From assembly GCA_024709955.1 (NCBI GenBank), contig JANJVS010000008.1, positions 1-42,236 on the forward strand: 42,236 nucleotides of DNA, written 5' to 3'. How positions within the stretch are numbered: the first letter of the stretch is position 1; each line of letters starts with the position of its first letter. Position numbers and translations under genes: made by a program. This stretch comes from Rhodocyclaceae bacterium (GTDB taxonomy: Bacteria > Pseudomonadota > Gammaproteobacteria > Burkholderiales > Rhodocyclaceae). This document shows positions 23,544 to 32,569 of the stretch, in pieces. Under the pieces are notes generated by a model. That model did no database searches. It had not been told where the DNA came from and saw only the letters and a list, made by a program, of their open reading frames with translations.

Positions 23544-24002
23544 TCAGGGGGCGCGGGCGGATTCGACGATCAGGGCGGCGGCGACCGCGCGTCCCTCCGC
23601 CAGGAGGATGTTATAGGTGCGGCAGGCGGCGCCGGTGTCCATGATTTCCACGCTGCGGCCAGCCTCGATCAGTGGGCGCAGCAGGGCAGCGGGAGGGAAG
23701 CGCTGGCGCCGGCCGGTGCCGAGCAGCAGCACGTCGCAAGGCAGGGCGGCCAGCGCCTCCAGATGCGGCAGCGCCAGGGCCGTGAAGTCGGCGGGTCCCC
23801 AGGTCTCGTCGATGCGATCGGGCAGCAGCAGGAGGCTGCGCTCCAGCATCCGGCCGTTGATGGCGACGTGCGCGTCACCGTAGGCGGTGATGCTGAAGCT
23901 GGCGGTGCTGCGCGTATCGGCGTGGAGTTTCAAGGGTGGAGAAGGCTGGGCGGACGGGGCGAATGCCTTGCCGCGACTGGGTTTCGATTTGCAGCGCGGC
24001 AT
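23544..24002 (-). CDS. Mth938-like domain protein (DUF498/NDUFAF3 family)
   Basis: The C-terminal SVEIMDTGAACRTYNILLAEGRAVAAALI and central VLLLGTGRRQRFPP are hallmarks of the Mth938/DUF498 family, small proteins related to the mitochondrial complex I assembly factor NDUFAF3. The bacterial function is not established. The ORF gives 152 residues from an ATG at 24002, but family members usually start near KLHAD, where an in-frame TTG (23933) would give 129 residues. A TATAAT lies only 13 nt before the ATG, so an ATG-initiated transcript would be nearly leaderless. It is first in the run Mth938-deacetylase-bcp-phoH. Confidence 0.85.
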   Translation of the reverse strand: MPRCKSKPSRGKAFAPSAQPSPPLKLHADTRSTASFSITAYGDAHVAINGRMLERSLLLLPDRIDETWGPADFTALALPHLEALAALPCDVLLLGTGRRQRFPPAALLRPLIEAGRSVEIMDTGAACRTYNILLAEGRAVAAALIVESARAP

Positions 24003-24015
24003 GGCATTCGGTAGG

Positions 24016-24021
24016 ATTATA
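24016..24021 (-). promoter_or_regulatory. Divergent promoter region, Mth938-like gene / alaA
   Basis: ATTATA here reads TATAAT on the minus strand, just before the Mth938-like gene. On the plus strand the overlapping TTATAA could serve alaA, 38 nt downstream. No clear -35 is seen on either strand, so overlapping promoters are inferred. Confidence 0.4.
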
Positions 24022-24058
24022 ACCTTTCACTTTTGCCGCCTCCGGGCCATCCATCGCC

Positions 24059-25285
24059 ATGCAACCCGTCACCAAGTCCGCCAAGCTCGCCAACGTCTGC
24101 TACGACATCCGCGGACCGGTGCTTGCCCGTGCGCGGCAGATGGAGGAGGAAGGCCACAAGATCATCAAGCTGAACATCGGCAACCTGGCGGCCTTCGGTT
24201 TCGACTCGCCGGAGGAGATCCAGCAGGACATGATCCGCAACCTGCCCAACGCGGCGGGCTATTCCGACTCCAAGGGCATCTTCTCGGCGCGCAAGGCGGT
24301 GATGCACTACACCCAGCAGAAGCACATCAAGGGCGTGGGCATCGAGGACATCTACATCGGCAACGGCGTCTCCGAGCTGATCGTCATGGCGATGAACGCG
24401 CTGCTCAACACCGGCGACGAGGTGCTGGTGCCGGCGCCCGACTATCCGCTGTGGACCGCCGCGGTGAGCCTCTCGGGCGGCACGCCGCGCCACTATTTGT
24501 GCGACGAGGGCGCCGGCTGGCTGCCCGACCTCGACGACATCCGCGCCAAGATCACGCCGCAGACGCGCGCCATCGTCATCATCAACCCGAACAACCCGAC
24601 CGGCGCGCTCTATCCGGACGACCTGCTCCGGGAGATCGTCGAGATCGCCCGCCAGAACGACCTGATCATCTACGCCGACGAGGTGTACGACAAGGTGCTC
24701 TACGACGGCGCGACCCACACCGCGATCGGTTCGCTGTCCGAGGACGTCCTGACCATCAGCTTCAACGGCCTGTCGAAGAACTACCGTTCCTGCGGCTACC
24801 GCGCCGGCTGGATGGTGGTCTCCGGAGACAAGAAGCATGCGAAGGACTACATCGAGGGCCTCGACATCCTCGCCTCGATGCGCCTGTGCGCCAACGTGCC
24901 CGGCCAGTGGGGCATCCAGACCGCCCTCGGCGGCTACCAGAGCATCGACGACCTGGTCGCCCCGACCGGCCGCATGTGCCGCCAGCGCGACATCGCCCAC
25001 GAACTGATCACCGCGATTCCCGGCGTCAGCTGCGTCAAGCCGAAGGCGACGCTCTACATGTTCCCGCGCCTCGACCCCAAGGTCTATCCGATCACCGACG
25101 ACCAGGAGTTCATCGCCGAACTGCTGACCGCCGAGAAGGTGTTGCTGGTGCAGGGCACGGGATTCAATTGGCCGCATCCCGACCATTTCCGCCTGGTTTT
25201 CCTGCCCCACGAGGACGACCTGCGCGAGGCCATCGGCCGCGTCGCGCGCTTCCTCGACGGCTATCGCAAGCGCCACGGCACCTGA
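24059..25285 (+). CDS. alaA: Alanine-synthesizing aminotransferase, AlaA type
   Basis: This is a PLP-dependent class I aminotransferase making alanine from pyruvate and glutamate. Its 408 residues match E. coli AlaA (YfbQ) along the whole length: SAKLANVCYDIRGPVL, DIYIGNGVSELIV, PAPDYPLWTAAVSLSGG, VIINPNNPTGA and SFNGLSKNYR, which holds the PLP Lys. KLNIGNLAAFGFD has Leu where Pro is usual after GN, and SKNYR replaces SKTYR; neither should abolish activity. It is followed by hom 104 nt downstream. Confidence 0.93.
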   Translation: MQPVTKSAKLANVCYDIRGPVLARARQMEEEGHKIIKLNIGNLAAFGFDSPEEIQQDMIRNLPNAAGYSDSKGIFSARKAVMHYTQQKHIKGVGIEDIYIGNGVSELIVMAMNALLNTGDEVLVPAPDYPLWTAAVSLSGGTPRHYLCDEGAGWLPDLDDIRAKITPQTRAIVIINPNNPTGALYPDDLLREIVEIARQNDLIIYADEVYDKVLYDGATHTAIGSLSEDVLTISFNGLSKNYRSCGYRAGWMVVSGDKKHAKDYIEGLDILASMRLCANVPGQWGIQTALGGYQSIDDLVAPTGRMCRQRDIAHELITAIPGVSCVKPKATLYMFPRLDPKVYPITDDQEFIAELLTAEKVLLVQGTGFNWPHPDHFRLVFLPHEDDLREAIGRVARFLDGYRKRHGT

Positions 25286-25389
25286 TTCAAATTCAAATGC
25301 GCGAGGGGTCGGGAGTGAGGGGTGAGGAGCACCCCTGTGCTCCCAGCCTCTCGCTCCTCAGCCCTAACTCCTAACTCCTCACCGCACTT
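25286..25389. repeat. Simple-sequence intergenic segment between alaA and hom
   Basis: The segment is built of short GAGGGGT/GAGGAG-type purine motifs followed by CTCCT/CTAACTCCT pyrimidine motifs, including tandem CTAACTCCTAACTCCTCA. A central hairpin GGAGCAC-CCCT-GTGCTCC (7-bp stem) can form. It has no coding capacity. Confidence 0.5.
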
Positions 25390-26700
25390 ATGAAACCCAT
25401 CAACGTAGGCTTGCTCGGCATCGGTACCGTCGGTGGCGGCACTTTCACCGTCCTTTCCCGCAACGAAGCCGAGATTACCCGCCGCGCCGGCCGGCCGATC
25501 CGCATCGTCCAGGTGGCCGACAAGAACCTCGAACTGGCGAAACAGGTCGCCGGCGGCAAGGTCGCCGTGACCGACGACGCCTTCGCCGTGGTGAGCAACC
25601 CGGAGATCGACATCGTCGTCGAACTGATCGGCGGTTACGGCGTGGCCAAGGATCTGGTGCTCAAGGCCATCGAGAACGGCAAGCACGTGGTCACCGCCAA
25701 CAAGGCGCTGCTCGCCGTGCATGGCAACGAGATCTTCGCCGCCGCTCAGCAGAAGGGCGTGATGGTCGGCTTCGAGGCCGCGGTCGCCGGCGGCATCCCG
25801 ATCATCAAGGCCTTGCGCGAGGGCCTGGCGGCCAACCGCATCCAGTGGCTCGCCGGCATCATCAACGGCACCACCAACTTCATCCTCTCCGAGATGCGCG
25901 ACAAGGGCCTGTCCTTCGACGCCGTGCTCAAGGAGGCGCAGCGCCTGGGCTATGCCGAGGCCGACCCGACCTTCGACATCGAGGGCATCGACGCCGCGCA
26001 CAAGCTCCGCATCATGGCCGCGATCGCCTTCGGCATTCCGATGCAGTTCGACAAGGCCTACGTCGAAGGCATCAGCAAGCTCGAGGCCGCCGACATCAAG
26101 TACGCCGAACAGCTCGGCTACCGCATCAAGCTGCTCGGCATCACGCGGCGCAAGGAGGCCGGCGTCGAGCTGCGCGTGCATCCGACCCTGATCCCGGCCA
26201 AGCGCCTGATCGCCAACGTCGAGGGCGCGATGAACGCCGTGCTGGTGCAGGCCGACGCCGTCGGCGCCACGCTCTACTACGGCAAGGGCGCCGGCGCCGA
26301 GCCGACCGCTTCCGCCGTGATCGCCGACCTGGTTGAGGTCACCCGTCTGCATACCGCCGATCCGCAGAACCGCGTGCCGCACCTGGCGTTCCAGCCCGAC
26401 CGCCTGTCGGACGTGCCGGTGCTGCCGATGGCCGAGGTCGAGACCGCCTACTACCTGCGCATGCGCGTGCAGGACAAGCCTGGCGTGCTCGCCGACATCA
26501 CGCGCATCCTCGCCGACAGCCAGATCTCGATCGACGCCATGATCCAGAAGGAACCGGCGGAGGGCGAGGGCGAAACCGACATCATCATCCTCACCCACGT
26601 CTGCAAGGAATCCGCCGCGAACACCGTGATCGGCAAGATCGAGGCGCTCGCCGCCGTGCTCGGCAAGGTGACGCGCATCCGCCTGGAAGAGCTGCAGTGA
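25390..26700 (+). CDS. hom: Homoserine dehydrogenase
   Basis: Hom reduces aspartate-4-semialdehyde to homoserine, the branch point to threonine and methionine. The 436-residue monofunctional form has the NAD(P) fingerprint GLLGIGTVGGGT near the start, TANKALLAVHG, and the catalytic segment EADPTFDIEGIDAAHKL. A C-terminal ACT domain (about 355-430, AYYLRMRVQDKPGVLADIT) implies feedback control, commonly by threonine. No aspartokinase is fused. An unassigned membrane protein separates it from thrC. Confidence 0.97.
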   Translation: MKPINVGLLGIGTVGGGTFTVLSRNEAEITRRAGRPIRIVQVADKNLELAKQVAGGKVAVTDDAFAVVSNPEIDIVVELIGGYGVAKDLVLKAIENGKHVVTANKALLAVHGNEIFAAAQQKGVMVGFEAAVAGGIPIIKALREGLAANRIQWLAGIINGTTNFILSEMRDKGLSFDAVLKEAQRLGYAEADPTFDIEGIDAAHKLRIMAAIAFGIPMQFDKAYVEGISKLEAADIKYAEQLGYRIKLLGITRRKEAGVELRVHPTLIPAKRLIANVEGAMNAVLVQADAVGATLYYGKGAGAEPTASAVIADLVEVTRLHTADPQNRVPHLAFQPDRLSDVPVLPMAEVETAYYLRMRVQDKPGVLADITRILADSQISIDAMIQKEPAEGEGETDIIILTHVCKESAANTVIGKIEALAAVLGKVTRIRLEELQ

Positions 26701-26708
26701 ACCATCCC

Positions 26709-26731
26709 GCGGGCGGGCCTGCGCCCGCCTA
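26709..26731 (+). terminator. Hairpin after hom
   Basis: GGCGGGC and GCCCGCC can pair around a 4-nt loop 8 nt after the hom stop, with no U-run. It may attenuate or protect the hom transcript rather than fully terminate it. Confidence 0.35.
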
Positions 26732-26746
26732 GTCCGGGATACGCCG

Positions 26747-27892
26747 ATGCTGGTCTATCTCGGCTGCTGCGCGGTCCTGGCCTTCGCGGCGGCGCTGGTG
26801 GCCGCCCTGGCCACCGTCCCGCCAGCGCCGACATTCCATCTAGCCTTCGCCGCCGGTGCGCTGCCGCTGGTGTTCGGCGCCATCATCCATTTCGTGCCGG
26901 TGCTGACGCGCAGCGGCAAGCCACCGCGCGCCATCCGCCTGCTGCCGCTGCCCGTGCAGCTCGCTGGCGCCGTCACGCCGCTGGCACTTGCCGGCGTCCT
27001 GCCCTACTGGAGCCTGCATGCCGCAGCCAGCGCGGTGGCGCTGGCCGCGCTGCTCATGATCGCGTGGATTTCCCGCTGCCTGCGCGCCACCCTCGGCGCG
27101 CCGCATCCGGGGGCGCGCTGGTACGGCGCGGCGCTGCTCTGCCTGTTCTTCGCCGTCAGCCTCGTTCCGCTCTGGCTCGCCCTGCCCGAACTGCGCGCGC
27201 CCCTGCGGCTCTTCCACCTCCATCTCAATACCCTCGGCTTCATCGGGTTGGCCGCTCTCGGCACCCTGCCGGTACTGCTGCCGACCGCGCTCGGGCGTCC
27301 CGATGCGGACGCGGCGAACCGGCTGCGTCGCGATCTGGTGCCCGCCAGCGCCGGCGCGCTGCTGGTGGCCGCCGGCGCGGCCGGCGCATTCTGGCTGGCC
27401 TTGCCGGGAGCGGCCCTGTTGCTGTGGGTGGTCGGCCGCGATTTCGCGGCCTGGCGGCGCACTTTCGGCTGGCGGACGATCGGTCGCGACGGCGCGGCCT
27501 TGCCGCTCGCAGGCGCGACGTTCGGCTTCGCGCTGCTATTGCCGTTCGGGGCGGTGCATGGCCTGGGCTGGTTGCCGGCGCGGCCGGCGATCGCCGGCTT
27601 TGCCGTGCTGTTCCTGCTGCCGCTGGTCACCGGCGCGCTGAGCCAGCTGCTACCCGTCTGGCGCCATCCCGGTCCGGATTCGCCGCGCCGCCGCGCGTTG
27701 CGCGCGCGGCTCGTTCGCGGCGGCGGCTGGCGCGCCGCGCTGTTCTTCGCCGGCGGCCTGCTGCTGGCGCTCGACGTCCAGTCCGGGCTGGTGGGGGCGG
27801 GGGCCGGACTGGCCTGGTTCGCCGTCGACCTGCTGCGGGCCTTCCGGCTGGACAGGCCCGGGGCCAGCGACGATAATCGCGCCCTGCCTTAG
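26747..27892 (+). CDS. Polytopic membrane protein of unknown function between hom and thrC
   Basis: This is a 381-residue, very hydrophobic protein with roughly 10-12 predicted membrane segments. I do not recognise the family with certainty. Conserved-looking His residues lie in or near helices: GAIIHFVPVLTR (H48), LRLFHLHLNTLGFIGL (H157, H159) and GAVHGLGW (H271). The HLHLN-x-x-GFIGL arrangement recalls haem or copper-binding helices of haem-copper oxidase-like and NnrS-like proteins, but this is only resemblance. The N-terminal coding region contains a 24/27 match to the dispersed 27-bp repeat. It starts 46 nt after hom and ends 22 nt before thrC, so it probably belongs to the same transcript. 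Confidence 0.8.
   Translation: MLVYLGCCAVLAFAAALVAALATVPPAPTFHLAFAAGALPLVFGAIIHFVPVLTRSGKPPRAIRLLPLPVQLAGAVTPLALAGVLPYWSLHAAASAVALAALLMIAWISRCLRATLGAPHPGARWYGAALLCLFFAVSLVPLWLALPELRAPLRLFHLHLNTLGFIGLAALGTLPVLLPTALGRPDADAANRLRRDLVPASAGALLVAAGAAGAFWLALPGAALLLWVVGRDFAAWRRTFGWRTIGRDGAALPLAGATFGFALLLPFGAVHGLGWLPARPAIAGFAVLFLLPLVTGALSQLLPVWRHPGPDSPRRRALRARLVRGGGWRAALFFAGGLLLALDVQSGLVGAGAGLAWFAVDLLRAFRLDRPGASDDNRALP
26813..26839. repeat. Dispersed 27-bp repeat, variant copy C (inverted)
   Basis: Matches the reverse complement of copies A and B at 24 of 27 positions. Unlike them it lies inside a coding region, where it encodes TVPPAPTFH near the N-terminus of the membrane protein. Confidence 0.55.
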
Positions 27893-27914
27893 CCACGAAC
27901 CTCTTTTTCTTCCC

Positions 27915-29342
27915 ATGAAATACATCTCGACGCGCGGCGGCGCCGCTCCGCAGGCCTTTTCCGACATTCTCCTCGGCGGCCTGGCCCCAGACGGCGGTCT
28001 CTATCTGCCCGAAAGCTATCCGCAAGTCTCCGCCGCCGAACTCGCCGAATGGCGCGAGCTGCCCTATCACGCCCTGGCCCTGCGCATCCTGCAGAAATAT
28101 ATCGACGACATTCCCGCCTGCGACCTGAAGACGCTGGCGGACCGCACCTATACCGCGCAAACCTATCGCCATTGCCGCCCCGGTCGCGACGCGGCCGACA
28201 TCACGCCGCTGACCACGCTGGAGCCGGGCTTCCACCTGCTCGAACTTTCCAACGGCCCGACGCTCGCCTTCAAGGACATGGCGATGCAGCTGCTCGGCAA
28301 CCTGTTCGAGTACGTGCTGGCCAAGCGCGGCGAGACCATCAACATCCTCGGCGCCACCTCGGGAGATACTGGCTCGGCCGCCGAGTACGCGATGCGCGGG
28401 AAAAAAGGCGTGCGCGTCTTCATGCTCTCGCCGGACGGCAAGATGTCCGCCTTCCAGCGCGCCCAGATGTATTCGCTGCCGGACGAGAACATCACCAACA
28501 TCGCGATCCGCGGCATGTTCGACGACTGCCAGGACATCGTCAAGGCGGTGTCCAACGACGCCGCCTTCAAGGCCAGGTACAAGATCGGCGCGGTGAACTC
28601 GATCAATTGGGCGCGCGTGCTGGCCCAGATCGTCTACTACTTCAAGGGCTATTTCGCCGCGACCAAGTCGAACGACGAGCAGGTGGCCTTCTGCGTGCCC
28701 TCGGGCAACTTCGGCAACATCTGCGCCGGCCACATCGCGCGCATGATGGGCCTGCCGGTCGCGCGTCTGGTGCTGGCGACCAACGAGAACGACGTGCTCG
28801 ACGAGTTCTTCCGCTGCGGAGTCTATCGGCCGCGCGGCACGGCGGATACCTATGTGACCTCGAGTCCGTCGATGGATATCTCCAAGGCCTCGAACTTCGA
28901 GCGCTTCATCTTCGACCTGGTCGGGCGCGATCCGGCCGTCGTCAGGGAACTCTGGAACAAGGTGGATGCCGGCGGCAGCTTCGACCTCAACGGCACGCCG
29001 TTCATGGCGCGCCTGCCGGAATTCCGCTTCGCGTCGGGCCGGAGCACCCATGCCGATCGCATCGCGACCATCCGCGCGGTCTGGAACACCTACCGGCTGA
29101 TGATCGACACGCACACCGCCGATGCCGTCAAGGTGGCGCGCGAACACATGCTGGCGGGCGTGCCGATGGTGGTGCTGGAGACGGCTCAGCCGGTCAAGTT
29201 CGCCGAAACGATCCAGGAGGCCCTGGGCTGCGATCCGGTGCGGCCGAAGGAACTGGAGGGGATCGAGGCGCTGCCGCAGCGCGTCGAGGTGATGGATGCC
29301 GACGCGGCGGCGGTCAAGGCGCTGATTGCCGCGCGCTGCTAG
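27915..29342 (+). CDS. thrC: Threonine synthase
   Basis: ThrC converts O-phosphohomoserine to threonine using PLP. The 475-residue, E. coli/yeast-type enzyme shows MKYISTRGGA and FSDILLGGLAPDGGLYLPE at the N-terminus. LAFKDMAMQLLGNLFEY carries the PLP Lys120, GATSGDTGSAAEYAM holds the phosphate-binding loop, and FCVPSGNFGNICAGHIARMMGLP follows. No clear Shine-Dalgarno is seen before the ATG. It completes the homoserine-to-threonine branch with hom; no thrB (homoserine kinase) gene is in the window. Confidence 0.97.
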   Translation: MKYISTRGGAAPQAFSDILLGGLAPDGGLYLPESYPQVSAAELAEWRELPYHALALRILQKYIDDIPACDLKTLADRTYTAQTYRHCRPGRDAADITPLTTLEPGFHLLELSNGPTLAFKDMAMQLLGNLFEYVLAKRGETINILGATSGDTGSAAEYAMRGKKGVRVFMLSPDGKMSAFQRAQMYSLPDENITNIAIRGMFDDCQDIVKAVSNDAAFKARYKIGAVNSINWARVLAQIVYYFKGYFAATKSNDEQVAFCVPSGNFGNICAGHIARMMGLPVARLVLATNENDVLDEFFRCGVYRPRGTADTYVTSSPSMDISKASNFERFIFDLVGRDPAVVRELWNKVDAGGSFDLNGTPFMARLPEFRFASGRSTHADRIATIRAVWNTYRLMIDTHTADAVKVAREHMLAGVPMVVLETAQPVKFAETIQEALGCDPVRPKELEGIEALPQRVEVMDADAAAVKALIAARC

Positions 29343-29361
29343 CGCAGGGGGGGGCTGGCGT

Positions 29362-29499
29362 CTAGAGGTAGATCACGGCCGGGAAAACCGTGACCGCCAG
29401 CGCCAGCACCAGCCATTCGAGGTTGTAGCGGGCCAGCACGCCGGTGAAGTGCAGGACCAGAATCACGATGGCGACGAGGTAATACAGAATGAACAGCAT
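29362..29499 (-). CDS. Small two-helix membrane protein (45 aa)
   Basis: The ORF track hides this at the end of a longer frame. An ATG at 29499, with GGGAG about 11 nt upstream, encodes MLFILYYLVAIVILVLHFTG, a short ARYNLEW turn and a second hydrophobic segment ending VFPAVIYL. Two helices joined by a short polar loop make a helical hairpin. The family is not recognised. It is transcribed towards thrC and divergently from hup. Confidence 0.55.
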   Translation of the reverse strand: MLFILYYLVAIVILVLHFTGVLARYNLEWLVLALAVTVFPAVIYL

Positions 29500-29703
29500 G
29501 GCGGCGATCTCCCGGGGCTGGCAGCTGACAGCTGAAGCTGACTCGGTATTGTTACGATCGATTATATGCATAAGTGTCGCATAGTGCCTATTCATGGGCA
29601 TCTCGCGCAAAAAATCTTCGCTTTCCCCCTTGACGAGCGGGTCGGTTATCCAGTTAGAATGATTTCTGGCTATGTAGCCTTTCATCTTGAGGAGCAGACC
29701 AAT
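29500..29703. other. Intergenic region upstream of hup
   Basis: About 200 bp without a gene. It contains repeated AGCTGA motifs (CAGCTGACAGCTGAAGCTGAC, 29521-29541), an A/T-richer stretch near GATTATATGCATAAG (29557-29571), and the hup promoter and ribosome site near its right end. Confidence 0.5.
29630..29660 (+). promoter_or_regulatory. Probable promoter of hup
   Basis: TTGACG (29630-29635) and TAGAAT (29655-29660) are separated by 19 bp, longer than optimal. GAGGAG lies before the ATG at 29704. Confidence 0.55.
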
Positions 29704-30000
29704 ATGAACAAAGGGGATCTCATCGAAATCGCCGCCAAGGAAGCCGACATCAGCAAGGCTGCCGCCGGCAAGGCGCTGGACGCGATCATCGATGCCGTCG
29801 TCAAGTCCGTCGCCAAGGGCAATGCCGTGACGCTGGTGGGTTTCGGTACCTTCAAGGCCGCCAAGCGCGCCGCGCGCACCGGCGTGAATCCCAAGACCGG
29901 CGAGAAGCTGAAGATCGCCGCGACCACCGTGCCGCGCTTCACCGCCGGCGCCGGCTTCAAGACCGCGGTGGCGGGCAAGAAGAAGGTCGCCAAGAAATAA
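29704..30000 (+). CDS. hup: DNA-binding protein HU
   Basis: HU is a small dimeric nucleoid protein that bends DNA non-specifically. The ATG at 29704, behind TTGAGGAG, gives 98 residues starting MNKGDLIEIAAKEADISKAAA; the ORF track overextends upstream. The DNA-binding arm shows GFGTFKAAKRAARTGVNPKTGEKLKI, and the protein ends with a Lys-rich GKKKVAKK tail. The NPKTGE sequence fits HU or IHF, while the overall N-terminus favours HU. A strong terminator follows. Confidence 0.95.
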   Translation: MNKGDLIEIAAKEADISKAAAGKALDAIIDAVVKSVAKGNAVTLVGFGTFKAAKRAARTGVNPKTGEKLKIAATTVPRFTAGAGFKTAVAGKKKVAKK

Positions 30001-30026
30001 TCGGTCGCACAGGTTTTGCACACCCG

Positions 30027-30065
30027 CAGGGGCGCGGTCAACCACCGCGCCCCTGTTGTTTTTTG
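30027..30065 (+). terminator. Intrinsic terminator after hup
   Basis: A 12-bp perfect stem (CAGGGGCGCGGT/ACCGCGCCCCTG) with a 5-nt loop is followed by TTGTTTTTT. This is the clearest rho-independent terminator in the window. It overlaps the 3' end of the convergent MFS gene. Confidence 0.9.
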
Positions 30066-31255
30066 AGCTGGCCGAAGTAGGCGATGCCGAGCAGCAGCGC
30101 CAGCAGACCGCAGCCCAGCAGGGATTGGCGCACGCCGATCCGCTCGGCGAGGGCGCCGACCGTCAGGCTGCCGAGGGGCGCGATGCCGAGGAAGGCGGTG
30201 GAGAAGATCGCCATCACGCGGCCGCGGTATTCGTCCTCCACCACCGTCTGGATCAGCGTGTTGCTGCCGGCGACCATCAGGATGGTCGCGAAGCCGAGCA
30301 GCGTCAGCAGCGGATACGCCCATGGCAGCGCGGGCACGAGGGCGAAGCAGGCGAGCGCCGCGCCACCGCCGAGGGCGGCGCCCGCCACCAGCCGGTCGAG
30401 GCCGTGACCCTTGCCGAGACCGCCGCGCAAGGCGAGGAAGAGGGCGGCGCAGAGCGAGCCGGCGCCCGCGCTGCCGATCAGGTTGCCGTAGGTGCTGGCG
30501 TCGCCGAGGAACAGGTCGCGCGCGAACACCGGCATCATCACCGCGTAGGGCGTGACGAGGAAGCTGAAGCCGGCCACCATCAGCAGCGGCAGGCGGATGC
30601 GCGGTTCGCCGAAGGCATGGGCGAGTCCGGCGCGCAGGGCGGCGAGGGGGTGCTGCGGCCGCCGGGGCGGACTGCGCTCCACCCGGATCGCCGCGAGCGC
30701 GGCCAACACCCCGAGGTAGGACAGGGCGTTGAGCAGGAAACAGGCGGCTTCGCCGACGCCGGCCACCAGCAGTCCGGCCAGGGTCGGACCGATGAAGCGC
30801 GAGCCGTTCATCAGCAGCGAGTTGAGGCCGATGGCGTTGGCCAGGTCGGCCTTGGCCTGCACCAGCTGGGCGATGAAGGCCTGGCGCGCCGGCAGGTCCA
30901 CGGCGTTGATGCAGCCGAGCAGGAAGGCGAGCGCCACCAGCAGGGCGGGCGTCGCGCTGTCCGTGGCGGCGAGGCCGAACAGCGCCAGCGCCTGCAGCAT
31001 CGACAGGAACTGGGTCCACAGCAGCAGCCGGCGCCGGTCGACGCGGTCGTTCCATACGCCCGCCACGGTGCTGAACAGCAGGATCGGAATCTGGCTGGCG
31101 AAGCCGACCAGGCCGAGCACCGTGGTCGAGCCGCTCAGCCGGTAGGCCAGCCAGATCATGGCGATCTGCTGCATCCAGGTGCCAACCAGGGAGATCAGCT
31201 GGCCGACGAAGAACAGGCGGAAGTTGCGCGAGCGCAGCGCGGGAAGGGCCTTCAT
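30038..31255 (-). CDS. MFS transporter, EntS/MFS_3-like
   Basis: The 405-residue protein has about 12 membrane segments and the start LRSRNFRLFFVGQLISLVGTWMQQIAM, typical of the MFS_3/EntS-like branch of exporters. WNDRVDRRRLLLWTQ provides the loop 2-3 motif A-like sequence, and EDEYRGRVMAIFSTAFLGIAPLGSL is characteristic of this branch. The substrate cannot be inferred. It stands alone, with its 3' end inside the hup terminator and its 5' end 140 nt from the HD-GYP regulator, which diverges from it. Confidence 0.88.
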   Translation of the reverse strand: MKALPALRSRNFRLFFVGQLISLVGTWMQQIAMIWLAYRLSGSTTVLGLVGFASQIPILLFSTVAGVWNDRVDRRRLLLWTQFLSMLQALALFGLAATDSATPALLVALAFLLGCINAVDLPARQAFIAQLVQAKADLANAIGLNSLLMNGSRFIGPTLAGLLVAGVGEAACFLLNALSYLGVLAALAAIRVERSPPRRPQHPLAALRAGLAHAFGEPRIRLPLLMVAGFSFLVTPYAVMMPVFARDLFLGDASTYGNLIGSAGAGSLCAALFLALRGGLGKGHGLDRLVAGAALGGGAALACFALVPALPWAYPLLTLLGFATILMVAGSNTLIQTVVEDEYRGRVMAIFSTAFLGIAPLGSLTVGALAERIGVRQSLLGCGLLALLLGIAYFGQLKKQQGRGG

Positions 31256-31339
31256 GGCCCCATGCTAAGCGAAATCGCCGCGCGCCGATCGCTTGAAAAG
31301 GCCGCCCGGCAAGGACTGGCGGCTTGCATGGCCTGCGAT

Positions 31340-31345
31340 TAGAAT
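31340..31345 (+). promoter_or_regulatory. Probable -10 element of the HD-GYP/kinase cassette
   Basis: TAGAAT lies 50 nt before the regulator ATG, in the 140-bp divergent gap with the MFS gene. Downstream, GGCCGG and CCGGCC (about 31364-31384) form an inverted repeat that could be an operator or leader hairpin. No strong -35 was found. Confidence 0.4.
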
Positions 31346-31395
31346 GTCCGCGTGCCTTTACTCGGCCGGTCGGAACGGCCGGCCCATGATCCCTC

Positions 31396-32508
<1,113 letters not shown>

Positions 32509-32531
32509 GGACAGGCGGAGCGGCCCGGCGG

Positions 32532-32558
32532 CACCGTGCCGCCAGCGCCGACTTGCGC
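32532..32558. repeat. Degenerate match to the 27-bp repeat, copy D
   Basis: In the gap between the regulator and the first kinase. About 21 of 27 positions match the reverse complement of copies A and B; the best-conserved part is CCGCCAGCGCCGACTT. This could be chance in high-GC DNA. Confidence 0.3.
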
Positions 32559-32569
32559 GAGGGAACGCG

